From JACJWR01 sp964547485 (GTDB taxonomy: Bacteria > Actinomycetota > Actinomycetes > S36-B12 > UBA10799), in the NCBI GenBank assembly GCA_964547485.1, contig CAZJNU010000052.1, positions 1-18,223 of the forward strand: 18,223 nucleotides of DNA, read 5' to 3'. The notes beneath the pieces are model-generated. The model saw only the letters and a program-made list of their open reading frames with translations. It had not been told where the DNA came from and searched no databases. Of the stretch, positions 1 through 8,840 are shown piece by piece (the first letter of the stretch is position 1; the number at the start of each line of letters is the position of its first letter). Both the position numbers and the translations under genes were made by a program.

Positions 1-2
1 GG

Positions 3-59
3 ACGTACGGGATGGGCAAGTTCGACTACTGGAACCGGGGCTGGAACTCCGCCTACTAA
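3..59 (+). CDS. C-terminal end of an unidentified protein (partial)
   Basis: Only the last 18 codons are in the window, read in frame 3 and ending in TAA at 57-59. The residues are strongly aromatic and glycine-rich (TYGMGKFDYWNRGWNSAY). This could be the tail of a secreted or wall-associated protein, but that is a guess and I cannot assign a family. The frame is favoured because it ends cleanly, 62 bp before the convergent stop of the PhoH-like gene. The upstream sequence is needed to identify it. Confidence 0.4.
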   Translation, partial: TYGMGKFDYWNRGWNSAY

Positions 60-121
60 CCGCTGCCGGACCCAGCGCCGGGCGCTCACCAACGGCTGCG
101 GCCAGTCGCCCGGGAGTTGGG

Positions 122-1474
122 CTACGCGCCAGCGTCGCCCAGCAGGTCCGTGACCAGCGCCGCGATCTTCGACCGCTCAGACCGAGTCAACGTGACGTGA
201 GCGAACAGCGGGTGACCCTTGAGCCGCTCCACGACTGCGACCACCCCATCGAAACGGCCAACCCGCAGGTTGTCCCGCTGCGCAACGTCGTGGGTGAGCA
301 CGACCCGGGAATCCCGACCGATCCGTGACAACACGGTGAGCAGAACGTTGCGCTCCAGCGACTGCGCCTCGTCCACGATCACGAACGAATCGTGCAGGCT
401 GCGACCGCGGATGTGAGTCAGCGGCAGCACTTCGATCATTTCCCGGTCGACGATCTCCTCAATCACCTCGGGACTGGTGATGGAACCCAGCGTGTCGAAC
501 ACGGCCTGCGCCCAGGGGGACATCTTGTCGCCCTCGGATCCGGGTAGGTATCCCAATTCCTGGCCGCCGACCGCGTAGAGCGGCCGGAAGACCACCACCT
601 TGCGATGCTGGCGGCGCTCGAGCACCGCCTCCAGACCGGCACACAACGCCAGCGCCGACTTCCCGGTACCGGCGTTGCCGCCCAGCGACACGATGCCGAC
701 CTCCGGATCGAGCAGCAACTCCAGCGCGATCCGCTGCTCAGCGGATCTGCCGTGCAGTCCGAACACCTCCCGGTCGCCGCGCACCAGCCGCACCTGCTTT
801 CCCGGTGTGACCAGGCCCAACGCGCTTCCGCGGGATGACACCAGCACGAGGCCGGTGTGGCACGGCAGGTCGCGCGCCTCATCGAGATCGACGTGGTCGT
901 CGGAGTACAACTGGTCGATCAGGTCGGCGTCGACCTCCAATTCAGCCATTCCGGTCCAGCCGCTGGTCACCGCGAGTTCGGCTCGATACTCCTCCGCCGG
1001 CAGTCCTGCTACGGAGGCCTTCACCCGCATCGGCAGATCCTTGCTGACCAGCACCACGTCACGACCCTCAGCCGCGAGGTTGGCAGCCACCGCGAGGATC
1101 CGGGTGTCGTTGCTGTCGAGCCGCAACCCGTCTGGCAGCGCCTTGAGGTCGGTGTGGTTGAGCTCAACGCTGAGGGTTCCGCCCGACGGCAGCGGCACCG
1201 GGGCATGTAACGCGCCGTGCTCCAACCGCAAGTCGTCCAGCAGCCGCAGCGCAGACCTGGCGAAGTATCCCAACTCCGGATGGGTGCGCTTAGCCTCCAA
1301 CTCCGCGATCACCACCACCGGCAGCACCACCTCGTGCTCATCGAACCGGGTGATGGCGTGCGGATCCGACAGCAGCACACTCGTATCCAGTACGTAGGTG
1401 CGGACCAGTGCCCGATGCTGTGCCGCTGCCATGTTCGGCGACTCCCCACTCGACCCAGCTGATGTCTCGAGCAC
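122..1474 (-). CDS. phoH2: PhoH-like protein with N-terminal PIN domain (PhoH2 type)
   Basis: A 450-aa two-domain protein. The N-terminal PIN nuclease domain (about residues 25-155) starts at YVLDTSVLL and carries acidic residues D30, E58, D123 and D146. The C-terminal PhoH P-loop ATPase has Walker A GGNAGTGKS (265-273) and Walker B FVIVDEAQ (364-371). Actinobacterial PhoH2 proteins of this layout are described as RNA-unwinding and RNA-cleaving ATPases, so a cytoplasmic RNA-processing role is inferred. Two starts are possible. GTG at 1474 has GGAGG 5 nt upstream. ATG at 1432 (residue 15) has GGGGAG 9 nt upstream and leaves the PIN domain intact. It diverges from acs across 182 bp. No small antitoxin-like gene upstream is convincing. 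Confidence 0.93.
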   Translation of the reverse strand: MLETSAGSSGESPNMAAAQHRALVRTYVLDTSVLLSDPHAITRFDEHEVVLPVVVIAELEAKRTHPELGYFARSALRLLDDLRLEHGALHAPVPLPSGGTLSVELNHTDLKALPDGLRLDSNDTRILAVAANLAAEGRDVVLVSKDLPMRVKASVAGLPAEEYRAELAVTSGWTGMAELEVDADLIDQLYSDDHVDLDEARDLPCHTGLVLVSSRGSALGLVTPGKQVRLVRGDREVFGLHGRSAEQRIALELLLDPEVGIVSLGGNAGTGKSALALCAGLEAVLERRQHRKVVVFRPLYAVGGQELGYLPGSEGDKMSPWAQAVFDTLGSITSPEVIEEIVDREMIEVLPLTHIRGRSLHDSFVIVDEAQSLERNVLLTVLSRIGRDSRVVLTHDVAQRDNLRVGRFDGVVAVVERLKGHPLFAHVTLTRSERSKIAALVTDLLGDAGA

Positions 1475-1532
1475 GTCTGCCTCCAGGGGCGCTGGTCTCG
1501 CCTGCGATGGCCAAACGCCACCCGATGAGCCG

Positions 1533-1561
1533 AACCTATGCGGGCGCCCATCACCTAGGCT
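1533..1561. promoter_or_regulatory. Candidate back-to-back divergent promoter for phoH2 and acs
   Basis: AACCTA at 1533-1538 reads TAGGTT on the minus strand, a -10 candidate for phoH2. TAGGCT at 1556-1561 on the plus strand is a -10 candidate for acs. The two outward-facing boxes are 17 bp apart, so each lies where the other's -35 would be. No good -35 hexamer is visible for either. A second possible acs -10 is TACGAT at 1622-1627. The assignment rests on hexamer match only. Confidence 0.35.
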
Positions 1562-1656
1562 GGCGCGACACGCCGCTCACAATCCACCCGGTCGCCCTGG
1601 CTTCCGCCCTTGAACACCGCCTACGATCCGAACCACCGAGCAGAGAAGGAAACCCG

Positions 1657-3609
<1,953 letters not shown>

Positions 3610-3628
3610 CCAGTGTGGGCGTCGCGCT

Positions 3629-3710
3629 GCAGGGCTGCCGAAGCGGCAGTGACGCACCTCAGGAGCCGAAGCGGCGTTGCGGACCTCAGCTGCCGAAGCG
3701 TCGGTGACGC
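3629..3710. repeat. Three tandem degenerate copies of the uppS 3' end
   Basis: The end of uppS (about 3683-3710) is followed in the gap by two more copies, with core GCCGAAGCG at 3692, 3665 and 3637 (spacing 27 and 28 bp). Copy 3635-3655 matches 3690-3710 at 19 of 21 positions, and the middle copy matches at about 21 of 27. Read on the minus strand, the copies encode RHRRFGS-stop, PQRRFGS-stop and RHCRFGSP (stop lost). The outermost copy also forms a perfect hairpin, CTGCCG-AAG-CGGCAG (3635-3649), and the middle one a shorter GCCG-AAG-CGGC stem. No T-tract follows. Confidence 0.85.
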
Positions 3711-4447
3711 TGGGAGTAGGCACGTAGTGCCCGCAGGAAATCAACCCGCCGGAAGTCCGGCCAGTAGGCCTCGCAGAAATAGAACTCCGAGTGGGCGCTC
3801 TGCCAGAGCAGGAAGCCGCTGAGCCGCTGCTCGCCCGAGGTGCGGATCACCAGATCCGGGTCAGGCTGGCCACGGGTGTAGAGGTGTTCGGCGATGGCCT
3901 CCGCGTCCAGCGCAGCCGCCAGGTCGTCAAGGCTGGTACCGCGCAGATGGTGTTCGACGAGCAGCCCGCGGACAGCGTCCACAACTTCCCGCCGACCTCC
4001 GTAACCCACTGCCACATTCACCAACAGACCCTGCACGTCCTTGGTGTCCGCCTCCGCCTCCTTCAGCGCCTCGGCGGTGTGGGCCGGCAACAGGTCCAAC
4101 GCCCCGACCGGGTGCACCCGCCAGCGACCAGTGGCGGCCAAATCCGTGACCGTCCCGGCGATAATGCCCAACAAGGCCTCGAGTTCAGCCGGCGGACGCT
4201 CAAGGTTGTCCGTCGACAGCAGCCACAGCGTGACAACCTCAACGTTGGCCTCTTCGCACCAACCGAGGAATTCCTCGATCTTGGCTGCCCCGGCCCGGTG
4301 GCCCTGTTCGGAGCCGGTGCCTTGCATTGTCGCCCAGCGCCGATTGCCGTCGAGGATCACACCGACGTGCTTGGGCATCTGGCTGGAGGTCAGATCACTA
4401 ACAAGATGCCGCGCATAGACGCCGTACATGACGTCCCGCAATCCCAT
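3686..4447 (-). CDS. uppS: Short-chain Z-isoprenyl diphosphate synthase (UppS family, Rv1086-like)
   Basis: A 253-aa cis-prenyltransferase that condenses isopentenyl diphosphate with an allylic diphosphate. Motifs visible: HVGVILDGNRRWA with catalytic D33, H50, the LLSTDN motif (77-81), VNVAVGYGGRREVVDA (143-158), and LVIRTSGEQRLSGFLLWQ (199-216) with R202 and R208. E221 in the SEFYF segment is the likely second metal ligand. From memory the sequence tracks M. tuberculosis Rv1086, a (2Z,6E)-farnesyl diphosphate synthase feeding decaprenyl-phosphate synthesis, more closely than long-chain UppS. Product length is therefore inferred to be short. ATG at 4447 has a weak AAGGGG upstream. It lies 144 bp downstream of the unknown 217-aa gene on the same strand. 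Confidence 0.92.
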   Translation of the reverse strand: MGLRDVMYGVYARHLVSDLTSSQMPKHVGVILDGNRRWATMQGTGSEQGHRAGAAKIEEFLGWCEEANVEVVTLWLLSTDNLERPPAELEALLGIIAGTVTDLAATGRWRVHPVGALDLLPAHTAEALKEAEADTKDVQGLLVNVAVGYGGRREVVDAVRGLLVEHHLRGTSLDDLAAALDAEAIAEHLYTRGQPDPDLVIRTSGEQRLSGFLLWQSAHSEFYFCEAYWPDFRRVDFLRALRAYSQRHRRFGS

Positions 4448-4528
4448 CTCGGATGCCCCTTACGCGGTGGCCACCGACGCCAACGCGGCACCGGACTAAG
4501 CAACTGTGCCATAGCCCGACGGCCGAGT

Positions 4529-4550
4529 CCCGTGCGCCACCGGTCACGGG
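4529..4550. terminator. Possible hairpin between the 217-aa gene and uppS
   Basis: CCCGTG (4529-4534) and CACGGG (4545-4550) form a 6-bp perfect inverted repeat with a 10-nt loop. It lies in the 144-bp gap between two minus-strand genes. No T-run follows, so a terminator or attenuator role is only a possibility, and such short inverted repeats occur by chance in GC-rich DNA. Confidence 0.2.
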
Positions 4551-4591
4551 CGTCGCGAGTTCCAGGTGGCTCTGGTCGCCAGGCGGCCGCG

Positions 4592-5245
4592 CTACCCGAC
4601 GGGCCGCTGCAGGTCGATCGGGCCGGTGTCGGCATAGGCGATGCCGATCGCGTCCGCCTGGGCGAGCAGCACCCGCAGGAACTCCAGCAATTCAGGCGCA
4701 GTCATCACCGCTCGCACCCCCCTACCGGACTCCCCCCAGGCATCCAGCACGGCACGTTCGCGCAGCTTCCACCGTCCGCGGCCACCTGCATCAGCGTCCA
4801 CCCAGACCTTCGACGTCCGCAGCGAACACCGCAACTCCCCCAGCCGAGCCGGATCGTCGGGGTCTCGTCGGCGGAACGAGAACAGCGAGCGCTCCCGCGG
4901 CAGGTAACGCATGAGTTGTTCCCAAGTGTCATCAGTGGGCAGTCCGGCATCGGAGGCCCAGGCGCGCACCCCGGCCTCCATCGAACTGGGTGGGAATCGA
5001 TCGTCAGGGTCAACCCATTCGCCGGCGAAACCATCGTCGGCGATCGGCCCTCGTTCGGCAATCGCCCGTGACAGCCGAACCGCGACCGTCGCCAGGAAGA
5101 AGCCGCACCGCTCCCCGACCACGCCGAACGGCTCCCCGTCCAGCACCAACCGGACGGTCATCTCATACGGCACGTCGTCGCGATCCAAGACCGCTTCGGG
5201 TACGACCGACAGCGCGGAGCCGTCGACACAGGTCACATCCGCCAC
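4592..5245 (-). CDS. Conserved-looking hypothetical protein, 217 aa, family unrecognised
   Basis: I do not recognise a family. The protein appears soluble, with no signal peptide or membrane segment, and is acidic with many Arg/Asp pairs. Features include a long central segment rich in W, D and P (about 95-140), a motif YLPRERSLFSFRRRDPD near residue 115, and a helical C-terminal stretch (MTAPELLEFLRVLLAQADAI). The reading frame is supported by actinobacterial codon use and by a TAGACT box exactly 6 nt before the GTG start at 5245, with no Shine-Dalgarno sequence, which predicts a leaderless mRNA. It sits between uppS and hlyIII, divergent from the latter across 72 bp. Confidence 0.75.
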   Translation of the reverse strand: MADVTCVDGSALSVVPEAVLDRDDVPYEMTVRLVLDGEPFGVVGERCGFFLATVAVRLSRAIAERGPIADDGFAGEWVDPDDRFPPSSMEAGVRAWASDAGLPTDDTWEQLMRYLPRERSLFSFRRRDPDDPARLGELRCSLRTSKVWVDADAGGRGRWKLRERAVLDAWGESGRGVRAVMTAPELLEFLRVLLAQADAIGIAYADTGPIDLQRPVG

Positions 5246-5251
5246 GACCCG

Positions 5252-5257
5252 AGTCTA
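5252..5257 (-). promoter_or_regulatory. -10 box TAGACT for a leaderless transcript of the 217-aa gene
   Basis: TAGACT on the minus strand is followed by 6 nt and then the GTG start, placing the expected transcription start at or next to the start codon. No good -35 is seen 17-18 bp upstream. The same box and spacing recur before yccF at 15336. Confidence 0.6.
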
Positions 5258-5317
5258 GGCAACCGCACCACGGGGTTGCCCAGGCGTCAGGTCGCTTCAG
5301 GTGTCACCCTGGTCGGC

Positions 5318-5986
5318 GTGACTACCCAGATCTCGGAGGCCATCGCCGAGGTGAAGCCCAAGCTTCGCGGCTGGCTGCACGTCGGCGCCGCGCCGGTGGC
5401 ATTCATCGCGGGTATCGTGCTGGTGCTGCTGGCGCCGCCGGAATTGCGCATTCCGGTCGCGGTCTACACCACCTCGACGGTGATGTTGTTCACCAGCAGC
5501 GCCCTGTTGCACCGAGGCAGTTGGGGTCCGCGAACCCACGGGGTGCTGCGTCGCCTCGACCACTGCGGGATCTTCTTTCTTATCGCGGGCAGTTTCACTC
5601 CGTTCGCGGTGGCCCTATTACCGCCAGGCACCGCCCGGACAATGCTGTGGATCGTCTGGGGCGGTGCCGTCTTGGGGGCGCTTTTCCGGGTCTTCTGGCT
5701 CGGTGCACCTAGGTGGGTGTACACACCGGTCTACCTCGCTTTGGGTTGGACGGCAGCGTTCTTCAGCCCGTCGATGCTGCGCACGGGTGGTGTCGTGCTT
5801 GTGATCCTGCTGCTCGCGGGCGGGCTGATGTACTCAGCTGGTGCCGTGATCTACGCGCTCAGGCGACCAGATCCCTCGCCGCGCTGGTTCGGCTTCCACG
5901 AGGTCTTCCACTCGTTCACGCTCGGCGGTTTCGTCAGCCACTACGCGGCGGTGTTGCTAGCTGTCGTCGGCTTCGCCGCCGCCTGA
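5318..5986 (+). CDS. HlyIII/PAQR family seven-helix membrane protein
   Basis: About 222 aa and very hydrophobic, with seven predicted helices. PAQR/hemolysin III hallmarks are present: SALLH (61-65), RRLDHCGIFFLIAGSFTP around D81, and the C-terminal FHEVFHSFTLGGFVSHY with H194, H198 and H208. These residues form the metal site of the superfamily. Its bacterial function is poorly defined; family members are proposed hydrolase-like membrane enzymes, and the hemolysin name should not be taken literally. GTG at 5318 gives the best family N-terminus. The frame is open back to a TTG at 5276. It corresponds in position to Rv1085c beside the Rv1086-like uppS. Its 3' end is duplicated just beyond the stop codon. 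Confidence 0.9.
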   Translation: MTTQISEAIAEVKPKLRGWLHVGAAPVAFIAGIVLVLLAPPELRIPVAVYTTSTVMLFTSSALLHRGSWGPRTHGVLRRLDHCGIFFLIAGSFTPFAVALLPPGTARTMLWIVWGGAVLGALFRVFWLGAPRWVYTPVYLALGWTAAFFSPSMLRTGGVVLVILLLAGGLMYSAGAVIYALRRPDPSPRWFGFHEVFHSFTLGGFVSHYAAVLLAVVGFAAA

Positions 5987-6015
5987 CGCTGTGGTCGGCT
6001 TCGCCGCCGCGTGAG
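5960..6015 (+). repeat. Tandem duplication of the hlyIII 3' end including the stop codon
   Basis: Two adjacent 28-bp units, 5960-5987 and 5988-6015, match at 25 of 28 positions; all three differences are C/G changes. The first unit is the true gene end, encoding VVGFAAA-stop with TGA at 5984-5986. The second repeats VVGFAAA-stop in another frame with TGA at 6012-6014. Each unit contains a CGGC-TTC-GCCG mini-hairpin. The duplication fills most of the 51-bp gap to the convergent YyaL-type gene. Confidence 0.93.
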
Positions 6016-6037
6016 TCGGTCGGGTCGAACCCAGGAC

Positions 6038-8161
6038 CTATTCCGCAAGCAGTTCGGTGAGGTCCGCAACCGTGGTCACCGGGAGTTGACAGACCGAGTT
6101 GCGGCAGACGTAGGCGGCGGGTTCGCCGGCCATCTGTGTTCGGCCCGACAGCAGCGGCACCGGAGTCTCAGCGCCGGCACCGGACGATCGTGCCATCACC
6201 AGACCCGGTGGGGCGTGGCGGAATGCGGCCGACCTTAGCGCGGCAGTTCGGTCATCGGCGGCCGGTCCGATCAGCGCCAACTCCCGCGGACCGCCGATCA
6301 GCGCCTCGAGCACGGCCAGCCAGCCGCCGGCGAACCGTGGGTGCCGCCGCATCATCCCCTGCTGCTCCAGCACCCGCGCCTGACAGAAGCCTCGCAGACC
6401 GGCGGCATCAAGCCCACCGGCTCCGAAGCCCAGACCGCTCCACGCGAGCAGGGCGGCGGCGGCCGCCGATCCGCCACTGGGATAGGCGTTGTCCGAGGGC
6501 GTGTAGCGCCGACCCAGCAGCCCATCCGGATCGGCCGGCGCGTCGTACCAGCCGTCGATGCCGTCCGGGCCGGCCGTGAAATCGGTCATCAGCACCTCGG
6601 CCAACTCCCCAGCCTGTGCCAGCCAGCCCGCCTCCCCGGTGGCAGCGTGCAGGACGACCAAGGCGCTGATGACGTTCCCGTAGTCCTCGAGCATGCCCGG
6701 CGCCGAGCCGACCTGCCCGGCTCGGGACACCCGCAGCAGTCGTGGGCCAGACCTATGGCTGGTGAGCAACAGATCGGCTGCCTCCCGGGCTGCTTCAATC
6801 CACCCTGGCTCCTCGAAAACGACGCCTGCGGTGGCCAGGGACCCAATCGCCAGCCCGTTCCAGCCGGCCACCACCTTGTCGTCGCGGGCGGGCAGCGGGC
6901 GCGCTGCCCGGGCTTCCGCCAGCTGCAGTCGGACCCGACTCCATCGCTGCGGATCGTCCGGCTCGGCACGTAGCGTCAGAGTGGACGCACCGAATTCGAA
7001 CGTGCCGGCCGTTGTGACCCCCAGCAGGTCGGCCGCCCACTCGCCATCGCGGACCCCTACTACCTCAACAAGCTGCGCCCGGGTCCACACGTAGAAGACC
7101 CCTTCCACCGCGGGGCTGTCGGGTGCGGTCGCCCGCTTTGAGTCCGCGTCCAAAGCTGACGCGAAGCCACCCTCGGGCGTGCGCAGATCGCGCAGCAGGA
7201 AGTCGGCAGTCTCTCGCGCCACCCTGCTGGCCAATCCGCTCCCTGTCAGTCGAGCCAGGTGCGTGTAGCTGCCCAGCAACAGCGCGTTATCGGACAGCAT
7301 CTTCTCGAAGTGGGGAACCTGCCAGTTGCCGTCGACGCTGTAGCGGGCGAAACCACCGCCAAGCTGGTCATAGATGCCACCGCCCGCCATGGCTTCGCAG
7401 GTACGGGTCACCATGTCCAAGGCTCCGCCGTCCGCGGTTCCCTCGCGGCTATTCTCGTGATGGCGCAAGAGGAACTCGAGCACCATCGACGGCGGGAACT
7501 TGGGGGCCGACCCGAAGCCGCCCTGGGTCCGGTCGAAATCCCGACCCAGCATGGCCACCGCCTCCGATGTCGACTCGGACCAGTCCGCAGTCGGGCCCTC
7601 GCCCACTGCACCGGCCGAACTGCCGGCGGTTGGTGACGCCCCCTTGTGGCTGACGTCCCGGGGTGGCGAACTCAGGGCCGCCGCAATCCTCGCGGCCGCA
7701 TCTGTCAACTCACCTCTCCGCTGCCCCCAGGCCTCCGTGATCGCAGTGAGGACCTCGCGGAACGAGGGCATACCGGCCCGCGGCGTCGGTGGGAAGTAGG
7801 TTCCCGCGTAGAACGGCTGCGCCTCATGATCCAGCCAGACGGACATCGGCCAGCCGCCACGACCCGTCAGCGCTGTGGTCGCTGCCATGTAGGTGTCGTC
7901 CACATCGGGCCGTTCCTCCCGGTCGACCTTGATCGCCACGAAACCGGCGTTCAGTAGTTCGGCGGTCGCCGGGTCCTCGAAGCTCTCGTGCGCCATCACG
8001 TGACACCAGTGACAGGCGGCATAGCCCACCGACAGGAAGATCGGAACATCGCGGCGCCTGGCTTCCTCGAACGCCGCGGACCCCCAGGGCCACCAGTCCA
8101 CCGGATTGGACGCGTGGGACAGCAGGTAGGGGGAGAGGGAATCAGCGAGGCGGTTGGTCAC
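6038..8161 (-). CDS. YyaL-type thioredoxin-domain protein (DUF255, SPATA20-like)
   Basis: About 707 aa. The N-terminus NRLADSLSPYLLSHASNPVDW leads into a thioredoxin-like DUF255 domain with the redox motif C50-H-W-C53 in GYAACHWCHVMAHESFED. An EERPDVD segment and a GRGGWPMSVWL segment follow. The remainder resembles the alpha/alpha-barrel region of these proteins, and the C-terminus has the familiar AYVCRNSVCQLPVT motif. The family's exact reaction is unknown. GTG at 8161 is chosen from family alignment; a GAGG about 11 nt upstream is only a fair ribosome site. The frame stays open to 8443, but that extension is antisense to the DinB gene. It corresponds in position to Rv1084. Confidence 0.92.
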   Translation of the reverse strand: MTNRLADSLSPYLLSHASNPVDWWPWGSAAFEEARRRDVPIFLSVGYAACHWCHVMAHESFEDPATAELLNAGFVAIKVDREERPDVDDTYMAATTALTGRGGWPMSVWLDHEAQPFYAGTYFPPTPRAGMPSFREVLTAITEAWGQRRGELTDAAARIAAALSSPPRDVSHKGASPTAGSSAGAVGEGPTADWSESTSEAVAMLGRDFDRTQGGFGSAPKFPPSMVLEFLLRHHENSREGTADGGALDMVTRTCEAMAGGGIYDQLGGGFARYSVDGNWQVPHFEKMLSDNALLLGSYTHLARLTGSGLASRVARETADFLLRDLRTPEGGFASALDADSKRATAPDSPAVEGVFYVWTRAQLVEVVGVRDGEWAADLLGVTTAGTFEFGASTLTLRAEPDDPQRWSRVRLQLAEARAARPLPARDDKVVAGWNGLAIGSLATAGVVFEEPGWIEAAREAADLLLTSHRSGPRLLRVSRAGQVGSAPGMLEDYGNVISALVVLHAATGEAGWLAQAGELAEVLMTDFTAGPDGIDGWYDAPADPDGLLGRRYTPSDNAYPSGGSAAAAALLAWSGLGFGAGGLDAAGLRGFCQARVLEQQGMMRRHPRFAGGWLAVLEALIGGPRELALIGPAADDRTAALRSAAFRHAPPGLVMARSSGAGAETPVPLLSGRTQMAGEPAAYVCRNSVCQLPVTTVADLTELLAE

Positions 8162-8229
8162 GGTTCCATCATCCTCGGCACAGGGCCGGGCCGCGACCCA
8201 CGTCGCAGGGCCCGACCGCGACTCGTGCC

Positions 8230-8259
8230 CTGACGATTGGCCTCGGCCCGCCCTAGGCT
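8230..8259 (+). promoter_or_regulatory. Candidate sigma-70-type promoter for the DinB gene
   Basis: CTGACG (8230-8235), an 18-bp spacer and TAGGCT (8254-8259) predict a start near 8266 and a leader of about 45 nt before ATG 8310. The MFS gene has the same -35 hexamer and the same spacer length before its TAGGGT box. Confidence 0.55.
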
Positions 8260-8309
8260 GGTGCAGACGGTTGCGGATCCACCCGGCCGGCCGACGGACT
8301 GGAGCTGCC

Positions 8310-8840
8310 ATGACTGCGGACGACATCGACCTGGCCCGGGGGCTGCTGGCTGACGGCTTCTCCCGCACGGCCGAAGCCCTGCCCAACCTGCTCGCAGGGC
8401 TCAGCCCAGCGGAACTTCTCTGGCAGCCCGACCCCGGCTCCAATTCGATCGCCTGGTTGACGTGGCACCTGACCCGGGTGCAGGACGACCACCTGGCCGG
8501 CGTCGGCGGGGTCGGGCAGGTCTGGCTGACGCAGGGATGGGCTGACCGATTCGCCCTGCCCTACCCGCGGGCGAGTATCGGCTTCGGGCAGGACGCTGCC
8601 GACGTTTCCGCGTTCGGGGTCTCCGACTGCGACCTACTACTGGGGTACCACGCGGCTACCCAGGCGATGACCCGCGAAGTTCTCAACGGAATGGACCGCG
8701 CGGACTTCGAGCGAGTGGTGGACGAGCGTTGGGATCCGCCGGTGACCGCCGCCATCCGGTTGGTGTCGGTGGTCGACGACACCGCCCAACACACGGGGCA
8801 GATCGGCTACCTGCGCGGGCTGTGGCAGCGCCGCAGCTAA
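8310..8840 (+). CDS. DinB/DUF664 family protein (putative thiol-dependent metalloenzyme)
   Basis: A 176-aa protein of the DinB four-helix fold, DUF664 branch. Members of this superfamily include mycothiol- and bacillithiol-dependent transferases. Visible metal-site motifs are NSIAWLTWHLTRVQDDH (H53, with H61 nearby) and DDTAQHTGQIGYLRGL (H161, with Q164 where other branches have His). The substrate is unknown; use of mycothiol would fit an actinobacterium but is inference. ATG at 8310 has GGAG 7 nt upstream. The gene diverges from the YyaL-type gene and converges on the MFS gene, and the two stop codons share CTAA at 8837-8840. Confidence 0.88.
   Translation: MTADDIDLARGLLADGFSRTAEALPNLLAGLSPAELLWQPDPGSNSIAWLTWHLTRVQDDHLAGVGGVGQVWLTQGWADRFALPYPRASIGFGQDAADVSAFGVSDCDLLLGYHAATQAMTREVLNGMDRADFERVVDERWDPPVTAAIRLVSVVDDTAQHTGQIGYLRGLWQRRS

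Noticed and set aside
60..121. Possible duplicated phoH2 3' end (GGGCGAC and TGGC blocks beyond the stop)
   Set aside because: The match needs several gaps in a short GC-rich stretch, so it is too weak to count with the three clear cases.
1309..1554. Small minus-strand frame overlapping the phoH2 start, as a possible antitoxin like the mycobacterial phoAT
   Set aside because: No ribosome site; the composition (many Arg, Trp and Cys) is that of a shadow frame, and its start lies upstream of the likely phoH2 -10 box.
1408..1656. Long N-terminal extension of the acetyl-CoA synthetase frame
   Set aside because: It overlaps phoH2, lacks family similarity, and the ATG at 1657 has a good ribosome site and a typical Acs N-terminus.
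3791..5071. 426-codon plus-strand open frame
   Set aside because: It is antisense to uppS and the 217-aa gene. The composition is typical of a GC-rich shadow frame, and both minus-strand genes have family or promoter support.
6017..6034. GGGTCGAACCC resembling a tRNA T-arm
   Set aside because: The loop is only three bases, no acceptor or anticodon arms are found, and it lies at the end of the YyaL-type gene.
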